NCBI RefSeq assembly: GCF_002128405.1
Contig: NZ_NETJ01000004.1
Span: 372,001-436,000 of the forward strand
Direction of reading: 5' to 3'
DNA length: 64,000 nt
Source of the DNA: Gottfriedia solisilvae
GTDB taxonomy: Bacteria; Bacillota; Bacilli; Bacillales; Bacillaceae_G
The notes under the pieces were generated by a model, which had not been told where the DNA came from, did not search any database, and worked only from the letters and a program-made list of their open reading frames with translations. This document shows, piece by piece, positions 7,708 to 15,876 of this stretch (position 1 is the stretch's first letter; each line of letters begins with the position of its first letter). Position numbers and translations under genes: made by a program.

Positions 7708-9365
7708 TTTGCCTCCAGCTCAATTAATGATGAAGTTTTATCATTTGGATCCAAATCATGATAAATAGTAGTCGTTACAAAATTTATTTCCATGTTTTTC
7801 TCAAGGAAAGCTAATTGCTTTCTAATCACTTCGTTTTTCTTCACAAGTTCTTCCATTTCAATATTATAAATCAATTCAGTAGAGTAGTAGTTTGTCGATT
7901 TATCGAGACTAAAGCCATCAAATCCAGCTAGATACACCTTGTTTACAGATAAACGGTTCAGAAGATTTAATAACATTAAACCCGCGTTATCCGATATTGT
8001 TGGATTATCAAGAAGTAAATCAGAGTAATTTACAACTAAAGAATTATTCACCTTTGATTTAGTAATATTTGAAGTAGTTATTAATAATGTATTATTTGTA
8101 ATTTCTTTAATGGTATCTGCTATACCATCGAATCGTTTTAAATTACTAATAAATATAGCATCACTCTTATAACTATCTGGGTTAAAATTCACACTAACAA
8201 TAAAAGGATTATACTCTTTTATAAACGCCCTTATTTTTTCTACTTGTGTTTCAACAGATTTTCCAGGTGCGATTATAAGTACTTTTTGATTAGCAATAAG
8301 CCGATTTAATGCATCAAGATTTTCTGAATCATCAATTAAATAGATTTGATGATTAATATATAAATCCTCAATATATAACTCATCATAAATATCCCTTTTT
8401 TTCAATGGAAGCTGTTTTAATATCGTATTAATGGATTTTACTGATATCGTTTGTTTATTCATTAAAAAAGAAGCGTAATTAGGGTGACAGTTATTGATCG
8501 CTGCAATAAAATATGGAACTGAATAACCCCATTGAGATTCAGATGAAAATTTACTTAGATGCTCATCAATGATTTCTAATATTGGTACCACATTATATTT
8601 TTCTTCTATGTTTTCATTAATATATTGAGTTACAAGCTCTGTACATAGATTACCTGCGCCTCTTCCCATTCCAAATACAGAAGAATCTATGATTATATTT
8701 CTCTTAGTGTGTAGCATTAATAACTCTTGAGCATTTGAAAATGATAATTGAAGATTATTATGTGAATGAAATCCTATACTAATTGATTCATCCAGATTGT
8801 GGTCAATCAGATGATACATTCTTAAAAGATCATTTTTATACATGAGTCCAAGAGTATCCACCAAATAAAAAGCGTATGGTTTTAACTTATTAACTTTTTT
8901 AATAAGTTCTAGGAGGCTTTCATCCGAATAGCTTGTAGTTCCAACCGGTTGAATAAAGACTTTATAGCCTTTCTCCATTAATATTTTGCCATAGGTTAAT
9001 GCCTCTTCAATTTCTTTTTCATTCTCATGAAAGGTTAGACGAAATCCATCAATAGAAGTTCCATCGTACTCTTTAATTCTATCAATTGGAATATACGGTT
9101 GATCAATCATACCTACATAAGTAATATTTCTATTCTTCGGGCTAATAAATTCTTTAATAGTCTCGACATCATTAAAAATCGACTTATTATTAGTAAATTC
9201 AATATCTCTAACAAATCCACACTCGATAATATCAATGTTAGATATTGCTAACTTTTCAATGATCTTCTTAATGCTTTTTTGTCCAAAATTCCAATTATTA
9301 ATATACCCACCATCTCGTAACGTACAATCCAGCAACCTAATATTATTCACGTTTACACCACGCAT
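7704..9365 (-). CDS. DRE-TIM (HMGL-like) aldolase fused to a C-terminal DUF115-like domain
   Basis: The protein has 553 residues. Residues about 5-265 form an HMGL-like / 4-hydroxy-2-oxovalerate aldolase TIM barrel: L-L-D-C-T-L-R-D-G-G (catalytic Arg-Asp loop), I-G-F-H-S-H-N-N (metal ligands) and G-M-G-R-G-A-G-N. Such enzymes make or break C-C bonds with pyruvate-type carbanions. Residues about 350-545 are a second domain with V-L-I-I-A-P-G-K-S-V near its start and V-Y-L-A-G-F-D-G-F late, reminiscent of DUF115/MptE-like folds. The gene overlaps the CMP-sugar synthetase stop codon upstream and the phosphatase start downstream. In the absence of a NeuB or KdsA homologue it is the best candidate for the condensation step of a 2-keto-3-deoxy sugar acid. 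The exact start (9365, or a GTG at 9350) is uncertain. Confidence 0.8.
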   Translation of the reverse strand: MRGVNVNNIRLLDCTLRDGGYINNWNFGQKSIKKIIEKLAISNIDIIECGFVRDIEFTNNKSIFNDVETIKEFISPKNRNITYVGMIDQPYIPIDRIKEYDGTSIDGFRLTFHENEKEIEEALTYGKILMEKGYKVFIQPVGTTSYSDESLLELIKKVNKLKPYAFYLVDTLGLMYKNDLLRMYHLIDHNLDESISIGFHSHNNLQLSFSNAQELLMLHTKRNIIIDSSVFGMGRGAGNLCTELVTQYINENIEEKYNVVPILEIIDEHLSKFSSESQWGYSVPYFIAAINNCHPNYASFLMNKQTISVKSINTILKQLPLKKRDIYDELYIEDLYINHQIYLIDDSENLDALNRLIANQKVLIIAPGKSVETQVEKIRAFIKEYNPFIVSVNFNPDSYKSDAIFISNLKRFDGIADTIKEITNNTLLITTSNITKSKVNNSLVVNYSDLLLDNPTISDNAGLMLLNLLNRLSVNKVYLAGFDGFSLDKSTNYYSTELIYNIEMEELVKKNEVIRKQLAFLEKNMEINFVTTTIYHDLDPNDKTSSLIELEAK

Positions 9366-10093
9366 TCAAGTCGATTTTTTATGATCATTTTGACTTTTTC
9401 AAGATCTTTTGGTGTATCAACAGATAAAGTAGTTACATCAGCTTCGATAAATTTAATTTTTTGTCCATTCTCTAAAAATCTAAATTCATCAATATCTTCT
9501 GCTTCTTCAATTGGTCCCCTTTTAGACTTATTGCAAAATTCAAGTGCACTTTTAGTAAAACATTGCACACCAACAAATTTTTTATAGTTAAATTCATAAG
9601 TTCCCTTCGGATAAGGGATTGGACTTCTAGCCATATATAGTCCATATCCAAATACATCTGTCGCAATTTTTATTTTCGAAAAATCAACTGCTTCTAATGG
9701 ATTCTTTAACTCTGTCATTAGATTTGATATATAAATTGAATTTGGATCAACGTCTTTTGGTAATATTTTAGAAATCGCTTGAGACTCAATTAAAGGCTCA
9801 TCTCCATTTACATTCACGTAAAAATCTGCGTCAATCTTTGTAGAAACTTCATGTAGTCGATCTAGATGTGTTTTGTGACTTTCGGAGGTCATTACAGTTT
9901 TAATTCCATATTCTTCGCAGACATTTTTAATTCTTACATCATCTGTAGCTACATAAACATCAAAAAGTTCATTTACTAATTTCAACTGCTGGTGTACCCA
10001 CCATATCATTGGTTTCCCACATATATCTGCTAATGGTTTCCCTTTAAATCTTGAAGAATTAAACCTAGCTGGAATAACTCCAACAATTTTCAT
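9353..10093 (-). CDS. kdsB: CMP-ulosonate synthetase (KdsB-like cytidylyltransferase)
   Basis: The protein has 246 residues, the usual KdsB length. N-terminal V-I-P-A-R-F-N-S-S-R-F-x-G-K-P-L is the CTP-binding signature of CMP-Kdo and CMP-acylneuraminate synthetases. V-N-V-N-G-D-E-P-L-I matches the KdsB segment Q-G-D-E-P-x-I, with Asn in place of Gln. The enzyme activates a 2-keto-3-deoxy sugar acid with CTP. Gram-positive bacteria have no lipopolysaccharide, so the product presumably feeds the exopolysaccharide or a surface glycan. It is the first gene of a three-gene operon with an aldolase and a HAD phosphatase, downstream of two SinR-type boxes. RBS TAGGAGGAAACGCT. Whether the sugar is Kdo or another acid cannot be told. 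Confidence 0.85.
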   Translation of the reverse strand: MKIVGVIPARFNSSRFKGKPLADICGKPMIWWVHQQLKLVNELFDVYVATDDVRIKNVCEEYGIKTVMTSESHKTHLDRLHEVSTKIDADFYVNVNGDEPLIESQAISKILPKDVDPNSIYISNLMTELKNPLEAVDFSKIKIATDVFGYGLYMARSPIPYPKGTYEFNYKKFVGVQCFTKSALEFCNKSKRGPIEEAEDIDEFRFLENGQKIKFIEADVTTLSVDTPKDLEKVKMIIKNRLECVV

Positions 10094-10121
10094 AGCGTTT
10101 CCTCCTATTTATCGAATATTT

Positions 10122-10242
10122 GTTTCTTATAACGAACGAAAATATAAAAAAATAGAGTTATTTCTATTCATAACACTAATTATTTAACAAAATTAAACTG
10201 ATAGTACAAGGTAAAATTCCTCCTTTGTTCGCAATAAAGAAC
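10122..10242 (-). promoter_or_regulatory. Control region of the CMP-ulosonate operon with two SinR-type boxes
   Basis: Boxes at 10122-10137 (read on the minus strand, GTTCGTTATAAGAAAC; two mismatches) and 10227-10242 (GTTCGCAATAAAGAAC, followed at once by another GAAC) bracket the leader of the gene starting at 10093. A possible promoter, TTGTAC with 17 bp to TAAATA on the minus strand, lies between them. The rest of the 275-bp gap holds only a weak hairpin. Confidence 0.55.
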
Positions 10243-10261
10243 GAACTATAAAATAAAACTA

Positions 10262-10279
10262 ACACTTATTGATAAGTGT
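10262..10279 (-). terminator. Weak hairpin at the end of the eps operon
   Basis: ACACTTAT / ATAAGTGT with a 2-nt loop is followed on the minus strand by a T-rich tract. It is AT-rich and may be leaky, so the eps operon could read into the CMP-ulosonate operon. Confidence 0.4.
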
Positions 10280-10367
10280 GTCAATTAAATAAAATAGAAT
10301 TTTCAGACTTTAAAACAATCTTATAAATTGCATAAATTTGCTGTAACTGCCCTTTTATTTTAATAAC

Positions 10368-11231
10368 TTATATAGTTTTTTCTCTTAATTCTTCTAACTC
10401 TTTATTTGTTGATAATACTTCGTCAAGATTTACTCTCTCAAATACTTCGAGCATCCCGCCTCTTGTGGCATTATAAATTTTGATTTGACTCCGTTCTGAA
10501 AATTTCTTTGCTTCCTTAAAAGCACTAATCATTCTTTTTACAGCTTCAGAAGATTGTTCTATTAATCCATAATCTTTAAAATGCTGTGCACTATTAATTG
10601 AGTAATTACAGTCAACACCCACTAAATAAATTTCACTAAATCCCATATAAACTGCTAACTGAATCATTGAATACGTAATTGAATAACCATCATAGACCAC
10701 TGAATATGAATCATTACTAAATTTTGTACGATAATTTTTATGAAAAGTATTATGGTTTAAATAATTTAATGGGAATACAAAATAACCATCTAAAATATTC
10801 TTTTCTTTTGAAATCGAGTCACTAATAAATTTATTTTTTAAATCATACTTTTCAATTGAATTTTCTAGTAAATTAAAGACCTTTACATCTTGTATACCAT
10901 AATAGGTGGGTCTCCAATCTGTTTCATCAAAAGATAAACAGATTGAATTCATACTAATGGTTGTTTCATTTTTTAATTTTTCAAGATCATCAATTGTTAA
11001 ACTCGGCCCTGTAGCAACAATAAAGCATCTCTGGCCTTTATGTGTATTTTTAAATAATTTCATTTTTTCATATTGGCTGCTTTTATTAATATTCATCACT
11101 CGACAGAACTTTTTTATGTTGAAATAAATCCTTGGGATCAAGTGAAATCGAATATTAGATTTTGTTCTACTAATATGGTAAATAAAAAAGTATGTGAATT
11201 TATTCTTGCTTAAAGTATTGATTAATGTCAC
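10368..11231 (-). CDS. DUF115/Maf-type protein, candidate CMP-sugar-dependent transferase
   Basis: The protein has 287 residues, with a GTG start after GAGGTGATAAATA. It shows C-F-I-V-A-T-G-P-S-L near residue 75 and I-Y-L-V-G-V-D-C-N-Y near residue 200, with a conserved Asp. This G-P-S-L ... G-x-D pattern is shared by DUF115/6-hydroxymethylpterin diphosphokinase-like proteins, Maf flagellin glycosyltransferases and the GT42 sialyltransferase fold. Maf proteins transfer nonulosonic acids from CMP donors. As the last gene of the eps operon, adjacent to the CMP-ulosonate operon, it could add that sugar to the polysaccharide. Family assignment is fairly secure; the transferase role is inferred from context. 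No membrane segment is evident. Confidence 0.7.
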   Translation of the reverse strand: MTLINTLSKNKFTYFFIYHISRTKSNIRFHLIPRIYFNIKKFCRVMNINKSSQYEKMKLFKNTHKGQRCFIVATGPSLTIDDLEKLKNETTISMNSICLSFDETDWRPTYYGIQDVKVFNLLENSIEKYDLKNKFISDSISKEKNILDGYFVFPLNYLNHNTFHKNYRTKFSNDSYSVVYDGYSITYSMIQLAVYMGFSEIYLVGVDCNYSINSAQHFKDYGLIEQSSEAVKRMISAFKEAKKFSERSQIKIYNATRGGMLEVFERVNLDEVLSTNKELEELREKTI

Positions 11232-11285
11232 TATTTATCACCTCTTTTAAATAAAAAATTCTACCTTTTTAGTGAAAATTCTTTC

Positions 11286-12482
11286 TCATTCTGCAATCTT
11301 TTTAGAATGATAGAATGTTTCATTTTTACTTTCTAAGTTATTACTAAGATCTATCTTTTTTAACTTTGGAAGCTTTTCTAAAAGTCTAAAATCTGTAATA
11401 TTATTATTACTTAAGTTGAGTTTTTCTAGATTCAAAAAATATTGTATGCCATCTAAATTTGAAATGTTTTTCCCACTTAAGTCTAATTCTGTTATTTTAC
11501 TTAGTTCTGAAATAGATATCCATTGTTCAAGTGGATTCGAGATTATTTCTCTAATCGAACTTTCCATATTACGATCAATAAATGTAGCCACCCCAGCAAT
11601 TTCAGATGTTGTATAAAATTCTAAATCGATATTTTTTGCCTCATCAATTATGTCTTGAATCGTTTTAGGCGAGATTCTATATTTACCACTTTCCAAAGAC
11701 TGTTCTTCCCAACCAAAATCATTCCAATCTACCTCATCAGGTAAAATAGAATGGCACATAAAGATTACATTCGTACCTAATTCTTTAGCGATTCTCAATA
11801 TTTTTTTTACGTAATCTACATCACTTAATACAATTTCATCAATACCAATAGAAGGTGCATAACCTGTATGATTAAATCCGACTAGATTATTTCTATCGCT
11901 AAATCCACCTCTCACAACTTTAAAATATTTAGAAACCAATTCTAAAATGTGGCTTTCAGTGTAACTAACATAAGGGAAAGAATAAGTAACGGGTTTTTTG
12001 AATTTTTCTTTTGTTTTAGAATGGCTTTGATTTTCTATCCATTTAAATAAAGGTTTAATTTCATGTTCTACCCAGTTATTTAATCCGAACTCATTTGAGT
12101 AATTAACAGCATTCTCATGTTTGAATCCATGATGTGCGATTTCATGACCTTTTGACTGTAAATCAATCAACATATCTATTTCTTTTTGGGTATGTTCCCT
12201 CTGTCCTTCAAAGTGATGAAAAGCATTTATATTAAAGGTAACCTTTACATCGTAAAATCCAAATAAATCTTTTCCATATTTGTACCAATCATTTATTCTA
12301 AAGCTATCATCAAATGAAAATGCTATACCAGGTTTATTAATATATGGAATGTGTTTGTCTTCACTTTTTATGTGTATATTAGAATTTTTATTTTTTATAT
12401 CTTTGATTAACCTTTTCCAAAACTTCCCTTTATAATATGTTGAAATACGCTCCCTAAGATATTCTTCAATTAGTACTCTCAT
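11286..12482 (-). CDS. Polysaccharide deacetylase-like protein with C-terminal leucine-rich repeats
   Basis: The protein has 398 residues, starting at the ATG after GAGGAATCAA. Residues about 45-290 resemble the NodB/CE4 deacetylase barrel: I-A-F-S-F-D-D-S for the usual T-F-D-D-G, and H-E-I-A-H-H-G-F-K-H for the zinc-binding H-x-x-x-H. Residues about 320-385 carry three leucine-rich repeats (L-x-x-L-x-L-S-x-x-N-I-x-x-L). There is no signal peptide or membrane helix, so it should act in the cytoplasm, unlike most CE4 enzymes. It could deacetylate a lipid- or nucleotide-linked sugar before export, with the repeats binding a partner; both are inferences. It lies between the ABC exporter and the DUF115 gene. 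Confidence 0.75.
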   Translation of the reverse strand: MRVLIEEYLRERISTYYKGKFWKRLIKDIKNKNSNIHIKSEDKHIPYINKPGIAFSFDDSFRINDWYKYGKDLFGFYDVKVTFNINAFHHFEGQREHTQKEIDMLIDLQSKGHEIAHHGFKHENAVNYSNEFGLNNWVEHEIKPLFKWIENQSHSKTKEKFKKPVTYSFPYVSYTESHILELVSKYFKVVRGGFSDRNNLVGFNHTGYAPSIGIDEIVLSDVDYVKKILRIAKELGTNVIFMCHSILPDEVDWNDFGWEEQSLESGKYRISPKTIQDIIDEAKNIDLEFYTTSEIAGVATFIDRNMESSIREIISNPLEQWISISELSKITELDLSGKNISNLDGIQYFLNLEKLNLSNNNITDFRLLEKLPKLKKIDLSNNLESKNETFYHSKKIAE

Positions 12483-12514
12483 TTGATTCCTCACTATTCA
12501 TTTATTTTAATTCT

Positions 12515-14287
12515 TTAGATTGCAGGCATTCCTAATTTATCCTCAACAGATACTAATCTACCTTTATTAATTTTGAATACCTTATCGCAATTTTTAATCG
12601 TACTTAATCTGTGAGCTATAATGATTAAAGTCTTTTCACCTTTCAAATCATCAATTGCACTCATAATGTCCTTTTCAGTTTCATTATCTAGAGCTGATGT
12701 AGCTTCATCCATAAAAATAATTTCAGGATTATGATATAAAGCCCTAGCAATTCCAATCCGTTGACGTTGACCTCCAGAAAGTCTAATTCCCCGTTCTCCT
12801 ACCGTTGTGTCTAACTGATTTGGTTGGCCTTCTATAAAGTCTTTTAACTGAGCTTGTTCTAAAGCATTCCACACTGCATGATCGTCAATCTGATCCTTCG
12901 GTACTCCAAATGCAACGTTTTCTCTTATCGAATCATCTGTTAGAAAAATAGATTGGGGGATATATCCTATTTTTTGTTGCCATATAGATTTAATTTCACT
13001 TATATTTTCACCATCTACTAAAATACTACCTTTTTCTGGTTGAAATAGTCCAAGTATCATATCAACCAATGTAGTCTTCCCAGCACCTGACTCTCCAATG
13101 AATGCTACTGATTGACCGATTGGTATTGTTAAAGAAATATCCTTTAAAGAATACTCTTTTTGATTTGGATAACGAAAAGAGATTTCATTTAACTTTATTG
13201 AATCCGTAAACTTCCCAATATCACTCTTATTTACAGCCGGTTCTATTGTCCCTCTACTTGAATAAGTTTCATTATTTGTAAACAAATCCTCGTAAACAAC
13301 TGTTAATGCAGGCTTACTAAAACGGATAGCTGTTATCATATTCATTACACGATTAATTGATGGCATCAGGCGAAATGCTGCCATTCCAAATAATGCCATT
13401 GTAGATACTATATTGGCTGTATTTTTCCCTTGAAAAATAATGACTAATACCATTATGAGTACGATCATTACTAGTATTGTTTCGATAAAAAGCCTTGGAG
13501 ATTGTTCTAGCATCATTCTATATCGCTTAATATTTGCGTTTATTTGACTCTTACTAGTGTAGGCACTAACAAAATAACTTTCTTTACCAGTGACCTTAAC
13601 TTCCTTGCTCGCACCAAGTCCTTGATTGACCCATTTAATCATCATTCCATCAACAACTTGTTGCTGTTTTGCTAATTTATTAATTTTTTTACGAAAAATT
13701 TTAAAAAATAGGAATACGCTTCCTCCTAAAAGGCCTGAAGCTATAATTGTTGATATAGATGTCGTATATAACAACAAACCCATTATGCAAGCAATTACTA
13801 ATATTTCTGTTATTAACATAAATGCTGACATAATAATTCCTTGAAACAAATTCGGTACTTCTATGTTTACATTTCGAAGTAGATCTGCTGTATTTCTTTG
13901 TAGATGAAAGGAATAGGGTTTTGATAAATATGTTTCAAATAGTCTTTTTGATAGTTTAACTTGTTGATTGAGAACGATCCTATTTTGCACATATAGAAAG
14001 AGGAGAATATAGAGATTTTTAACAATAAAAATAAAAAGTAAAGCGATTACTGCAAAAATCATAAAAGTAGTTGTAGATTGAAAATTGAAGAATTTGTATA
14101 AATAATTGATACTAGCTTGTTCAGTTATCATAGATGGATTTGTTACTATCCCTACAAAAGGAACAATGACCCCTATACCAAAAGTTTCAAAAAGCGCGGA
14201 AACGATCATCATAAAAAATATGAGTAATAATTTTTTCTTTTCTCCTTTGTTAAATAACAAAAGTACTTTTTTCGTATTATCAATCAT
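12515..14287 (-). CDS. ABC exporter (PglK/MsbA-like), candidate repeat-unit flippase
   Basis: The half-transporter has 590 residues: about six membrane helices (20-320), then an ATPase domain with Walker A G-E-S-G-A-G-K-T, signature L-S-G-G-Q-R-Q-R, Walker B I-I-F-M-D-E-A-T-S-A-L-D and the switch His in I-I-A-H-R-L-S-T. It resembles the lipid-oligosaccharide flippase PglK. No Wzx/EpsK-type flippase gene is present in the cluster, so this is the likely carrier of the undecaprenyl-linked repeat unit across the membrane. The start is the ATG after AAAAGGTGAATAAA. Substrate inferred from context. Confidence 0.88.
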   Translation of the reverse strand: MIDNTKKVLLLFNKGEKKKLLLIFFMMIVSALFETFGIGVIVPFVGIVTNPSMITEQASINYLYKFFNFQSTTTFMIFAVIALLFIFIVKNLYILLFLYVQNRIVLNQQVKLSKRLFETYLSKPYSFHLQRNTADLLRNVNIEVPNLFQGIIMSAFMLITEILVIACIMGLLLYTTSISTIIASGLLGGSVFLFFKIFRKKINKLAKQQQVVDGMMIKWVNQGLGASKEVKVTGKESYFVSAYTSKSQINANIKRYRMMLEQSPRLFIETILVMIVLIMVLVIIFQGKNTANIVSTMALFGMAAFRLMPSINRVMNMITAIRFSKPALTVVYEDLFTNNETYSSRGTIEPAVNKSDIGKFTDSIKLNEISFRYPNQKEYSLKDISLTIPIGQSVAFIGESGAGKTTLVDMILGLFQPEKGSILVDGENISEIKSIWQQKIGYIPQSIFLTDDSIRENVAFGVPKDQIDDHAVWNALEQAQLKDFIEGQPNQLDTTVGERGIRLSGGQRQRIGIARALYHNPEIIFMDEATSALDNETEKDIMSAIDDLKGEKTLIIIAHRLSTIKNCDKVFKINKGRLVSVEDKLGMPAI

Positions 14288-14327
14288 TTTATTCACCTTT
14301 TCCTTCTAAATGTCCGCTCTGGTCTTT

Positions 14328-14669
14328 TTATTCTCTTTTATGTTCATTATTTTGCCATTTTATAAATTCAAAAACTGACCTATATTCATGTAGTTTTTCA
14401 ATTTCAATTCCTGATTCTTTTAGTTCCTTTACTAAATCAAGCCAATCGCTTTCTGGAATAATTGGATTTTCGGGTTTATTGGCTAACAAGTTTTTCAAAT
14501 CTACTCCTAGAACCTTGGATATTTTCCCCATTACTTGTATTGAAGGATTATGATTTATTTCACGTTCAATGTTGCTCAAGTAAGACTTGGAGATATTGGC
14601 TTGTTCAGCGAGTTCGGTCAGTGTAAGTCCCTTTTTTTTACGAATCTCATAAATGTTTTTTCCAATCAT
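14328..14669 (-). CDS. SinR paralogue (XRE plus SinI-type domain) inside the eps operon
   Basis: The protein has 113 residues. The HTH domain (1-65) begins M-I-G-K-N-I-Y-E-I-R-K-K-K-G and contains L-T-E-L-A-E-Q-A-N-I-S-K-S-Y-L-S-N-I-E-R and H-N-P-S-I-Q, followed by a SinI-type helical segment (S-D-W-L-D-L-V-K-E-L-K-E-S-G-I, 73-105). It is clearly related to the sinR product at 5601-5921. B. subtilis SlrR is a comparable paralogue that heterodimerises with SinR, and its gene lies next to eps. Being downstream of SinR-repressed epsN, this one would be made only after derepression, a layout suited to a bistable loop. Whether it binds SinR or its own sites is unknown. Confidence 0.88.
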   Translation of the reverse strand: MIGKNIYEIRKKKGLTLTELAEQANISKSYLSNIEREINHNPSIQVMGKISKVLGVDLKNLLANKPENPIIPESDWLDLVKELKESGIEIEKLHEYRSVFEFIKWQNNEHKRE

Positions 14670-14691
14670 TTTCTATACCTCATTCTTTCCG

Positions 14692-15858
14692 TCACTCAAC
14701 GCCTTGTTTACTCATACTTTGTATTGTATGTTTAAGACAACTAATGACTTTGTTTTGTTCGTCTTCCAATAGATTAGAACCGGAAGGAAGACAGATCCCT
14801 GTTTCAAACAACTGCTCAGCAACATGCTCGCCTTTCGAATGGGAATAATAACGGGTATTTAGAAAGATAGGTTGAAGATGAAGCGGTTTCCACACATGTC
14901 GAGCTTCAATATTATTTTTATTAAACATTTCAATCAGTTCTTTTGCAGAAACTCCTGACTGCCCTTTATTTATCGTTAAAGTAGTTAGCCACCGATTACT
15001 ACGTGTATTCTCTAACTCAGGCATAAATGTAACACCTGGTAAATGTACTAATTCTTGATAATAACGTTTGAATATTTTTCTTCTTGCTTCTACTCGCTCT
15101 TCTAAAACTTGCAATTGAGCTCTTCCAATGCCAGCTAATATATTGCTCAATCGGTAATTATAACCTGTTACACTATGCTGATAATGTTGAGCAGGATCTC
15201 TAGCTTGGGTTGCTAAAAATCTAGCTCTTTTTATAGCCTCTGCATTTTCAGATATAAGCGCTCCTCCACCAGAAGTCGTAATAATTTTATTACCATTAAA
15301 AGAAAAGATACCAAATTCACCAAATGTACCACTTGGTCTTCCTTTATATGTAGAGCCCAATGATTCAGCTGCATCCTCAATCATTGGAACACCATATTCA
15401 GTACACAAAGATACGATCTCATCCATCTTTGCTACTTGACCATAAAGGTTCACAACTATGACAGCTTTTGGTAAATTTCTTTCTAAGTAAGCTTCCCTTA
15501 ATGCTCTTTCAAGTGCTTGTGGGGACATGTTCCATGTTTCTGGTTCTGAATCAATGAAAACCGGTTCTGCACCCTGGTAAATAATAGGATTAGCACTTGC
15601 TACGAAAGTAAGACTTGAGCAAAATACTTTATCACCTTTTGAAACTCCTAATAAAGAAAGAGCCAAATGAATAGCAGCCGTTCCTGAACTGACGGCAATG
15701 GCTTCACTGGCTCCCAAATAGTTTATAATTTCTTTCTCAAATTCATCTACATTAGGCCCTAAAGGAGCAACCCAATTTGTATCAAACGCATCTTGTATAT
15801 ACTTTTGTTCGTTACCACTCATATGTGGCGGAGATAAATAGATTCTTGATAAAGACAC
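14692..15858 (-). CDS. epsN: EpsN, PLP-dependent sugar aminotransferase
   Basis: The protein has 388 residues of the DegT/DnrJ/EryC1 aminotransferase family. S-S-G-T-A-A-I-H-L-A binds the PLP phosphate, E-D-A-A-E-S-L-G contains the PLP-pyridine Asp, and Lys191 in F-N-G-N-K-I-I-T-T-S-G-G-G is the Schiff-base lysine. In the eps pathway it aminates the 4-keto sugar made by EpsC, giving UDP-4-amino-sugar, which EpsM acetylates to a bacillosamine-type donor. It has a GTG start after AAAGGTGGTC with a rather long spacer. It follows epsM by 18 bp, in the same epsL-M-N order as in B. subtilis. Confidence 0.92.
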   Translation of the reverse strand: MSLSRIYLSPPHMSGNEQKYIQDAFDTNWVAPLGPNVDEFEKEIINYLGASEAIAVSSGTAAIHLALSLLGVSKGDKVFCSSLTFVASANPIIYQGAEPVFIDSEPETWNMSPQALERALREAYLERNLPKAVIVVNLYGQVAKMDEIVSLCTEYGVPMIEDAAESLGSTYKGRPSGTFGEFGIFSFNGNKIITTSGGGALISENAEAIKRARFLATQARDPAQHYQHSVTGYNYRLSNILAGIGRAQLQVLEERVEARRKIFKRYYQELVHLPGVTFMPELENTRSNRWLTTLTINKGQSGVSAKELIEMFNKNNIEARHVWKPLHLQPIFLNTRYYSHSKGEHVAEQLFETGICLPSGSNLLEDEQNKVISCLKHTIQSMSKQGVE

Positions 15859-15876
15859 TTTAATATGACCACCTTT

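Noticed and set aside
10201-10230. AGGAGG followed by a TTG and an eight-codon frame in the leader of the CMP-ulosonate operon
   Set aside because: It could be a leader peptide, but it is too short to support from sequence and may be chance.
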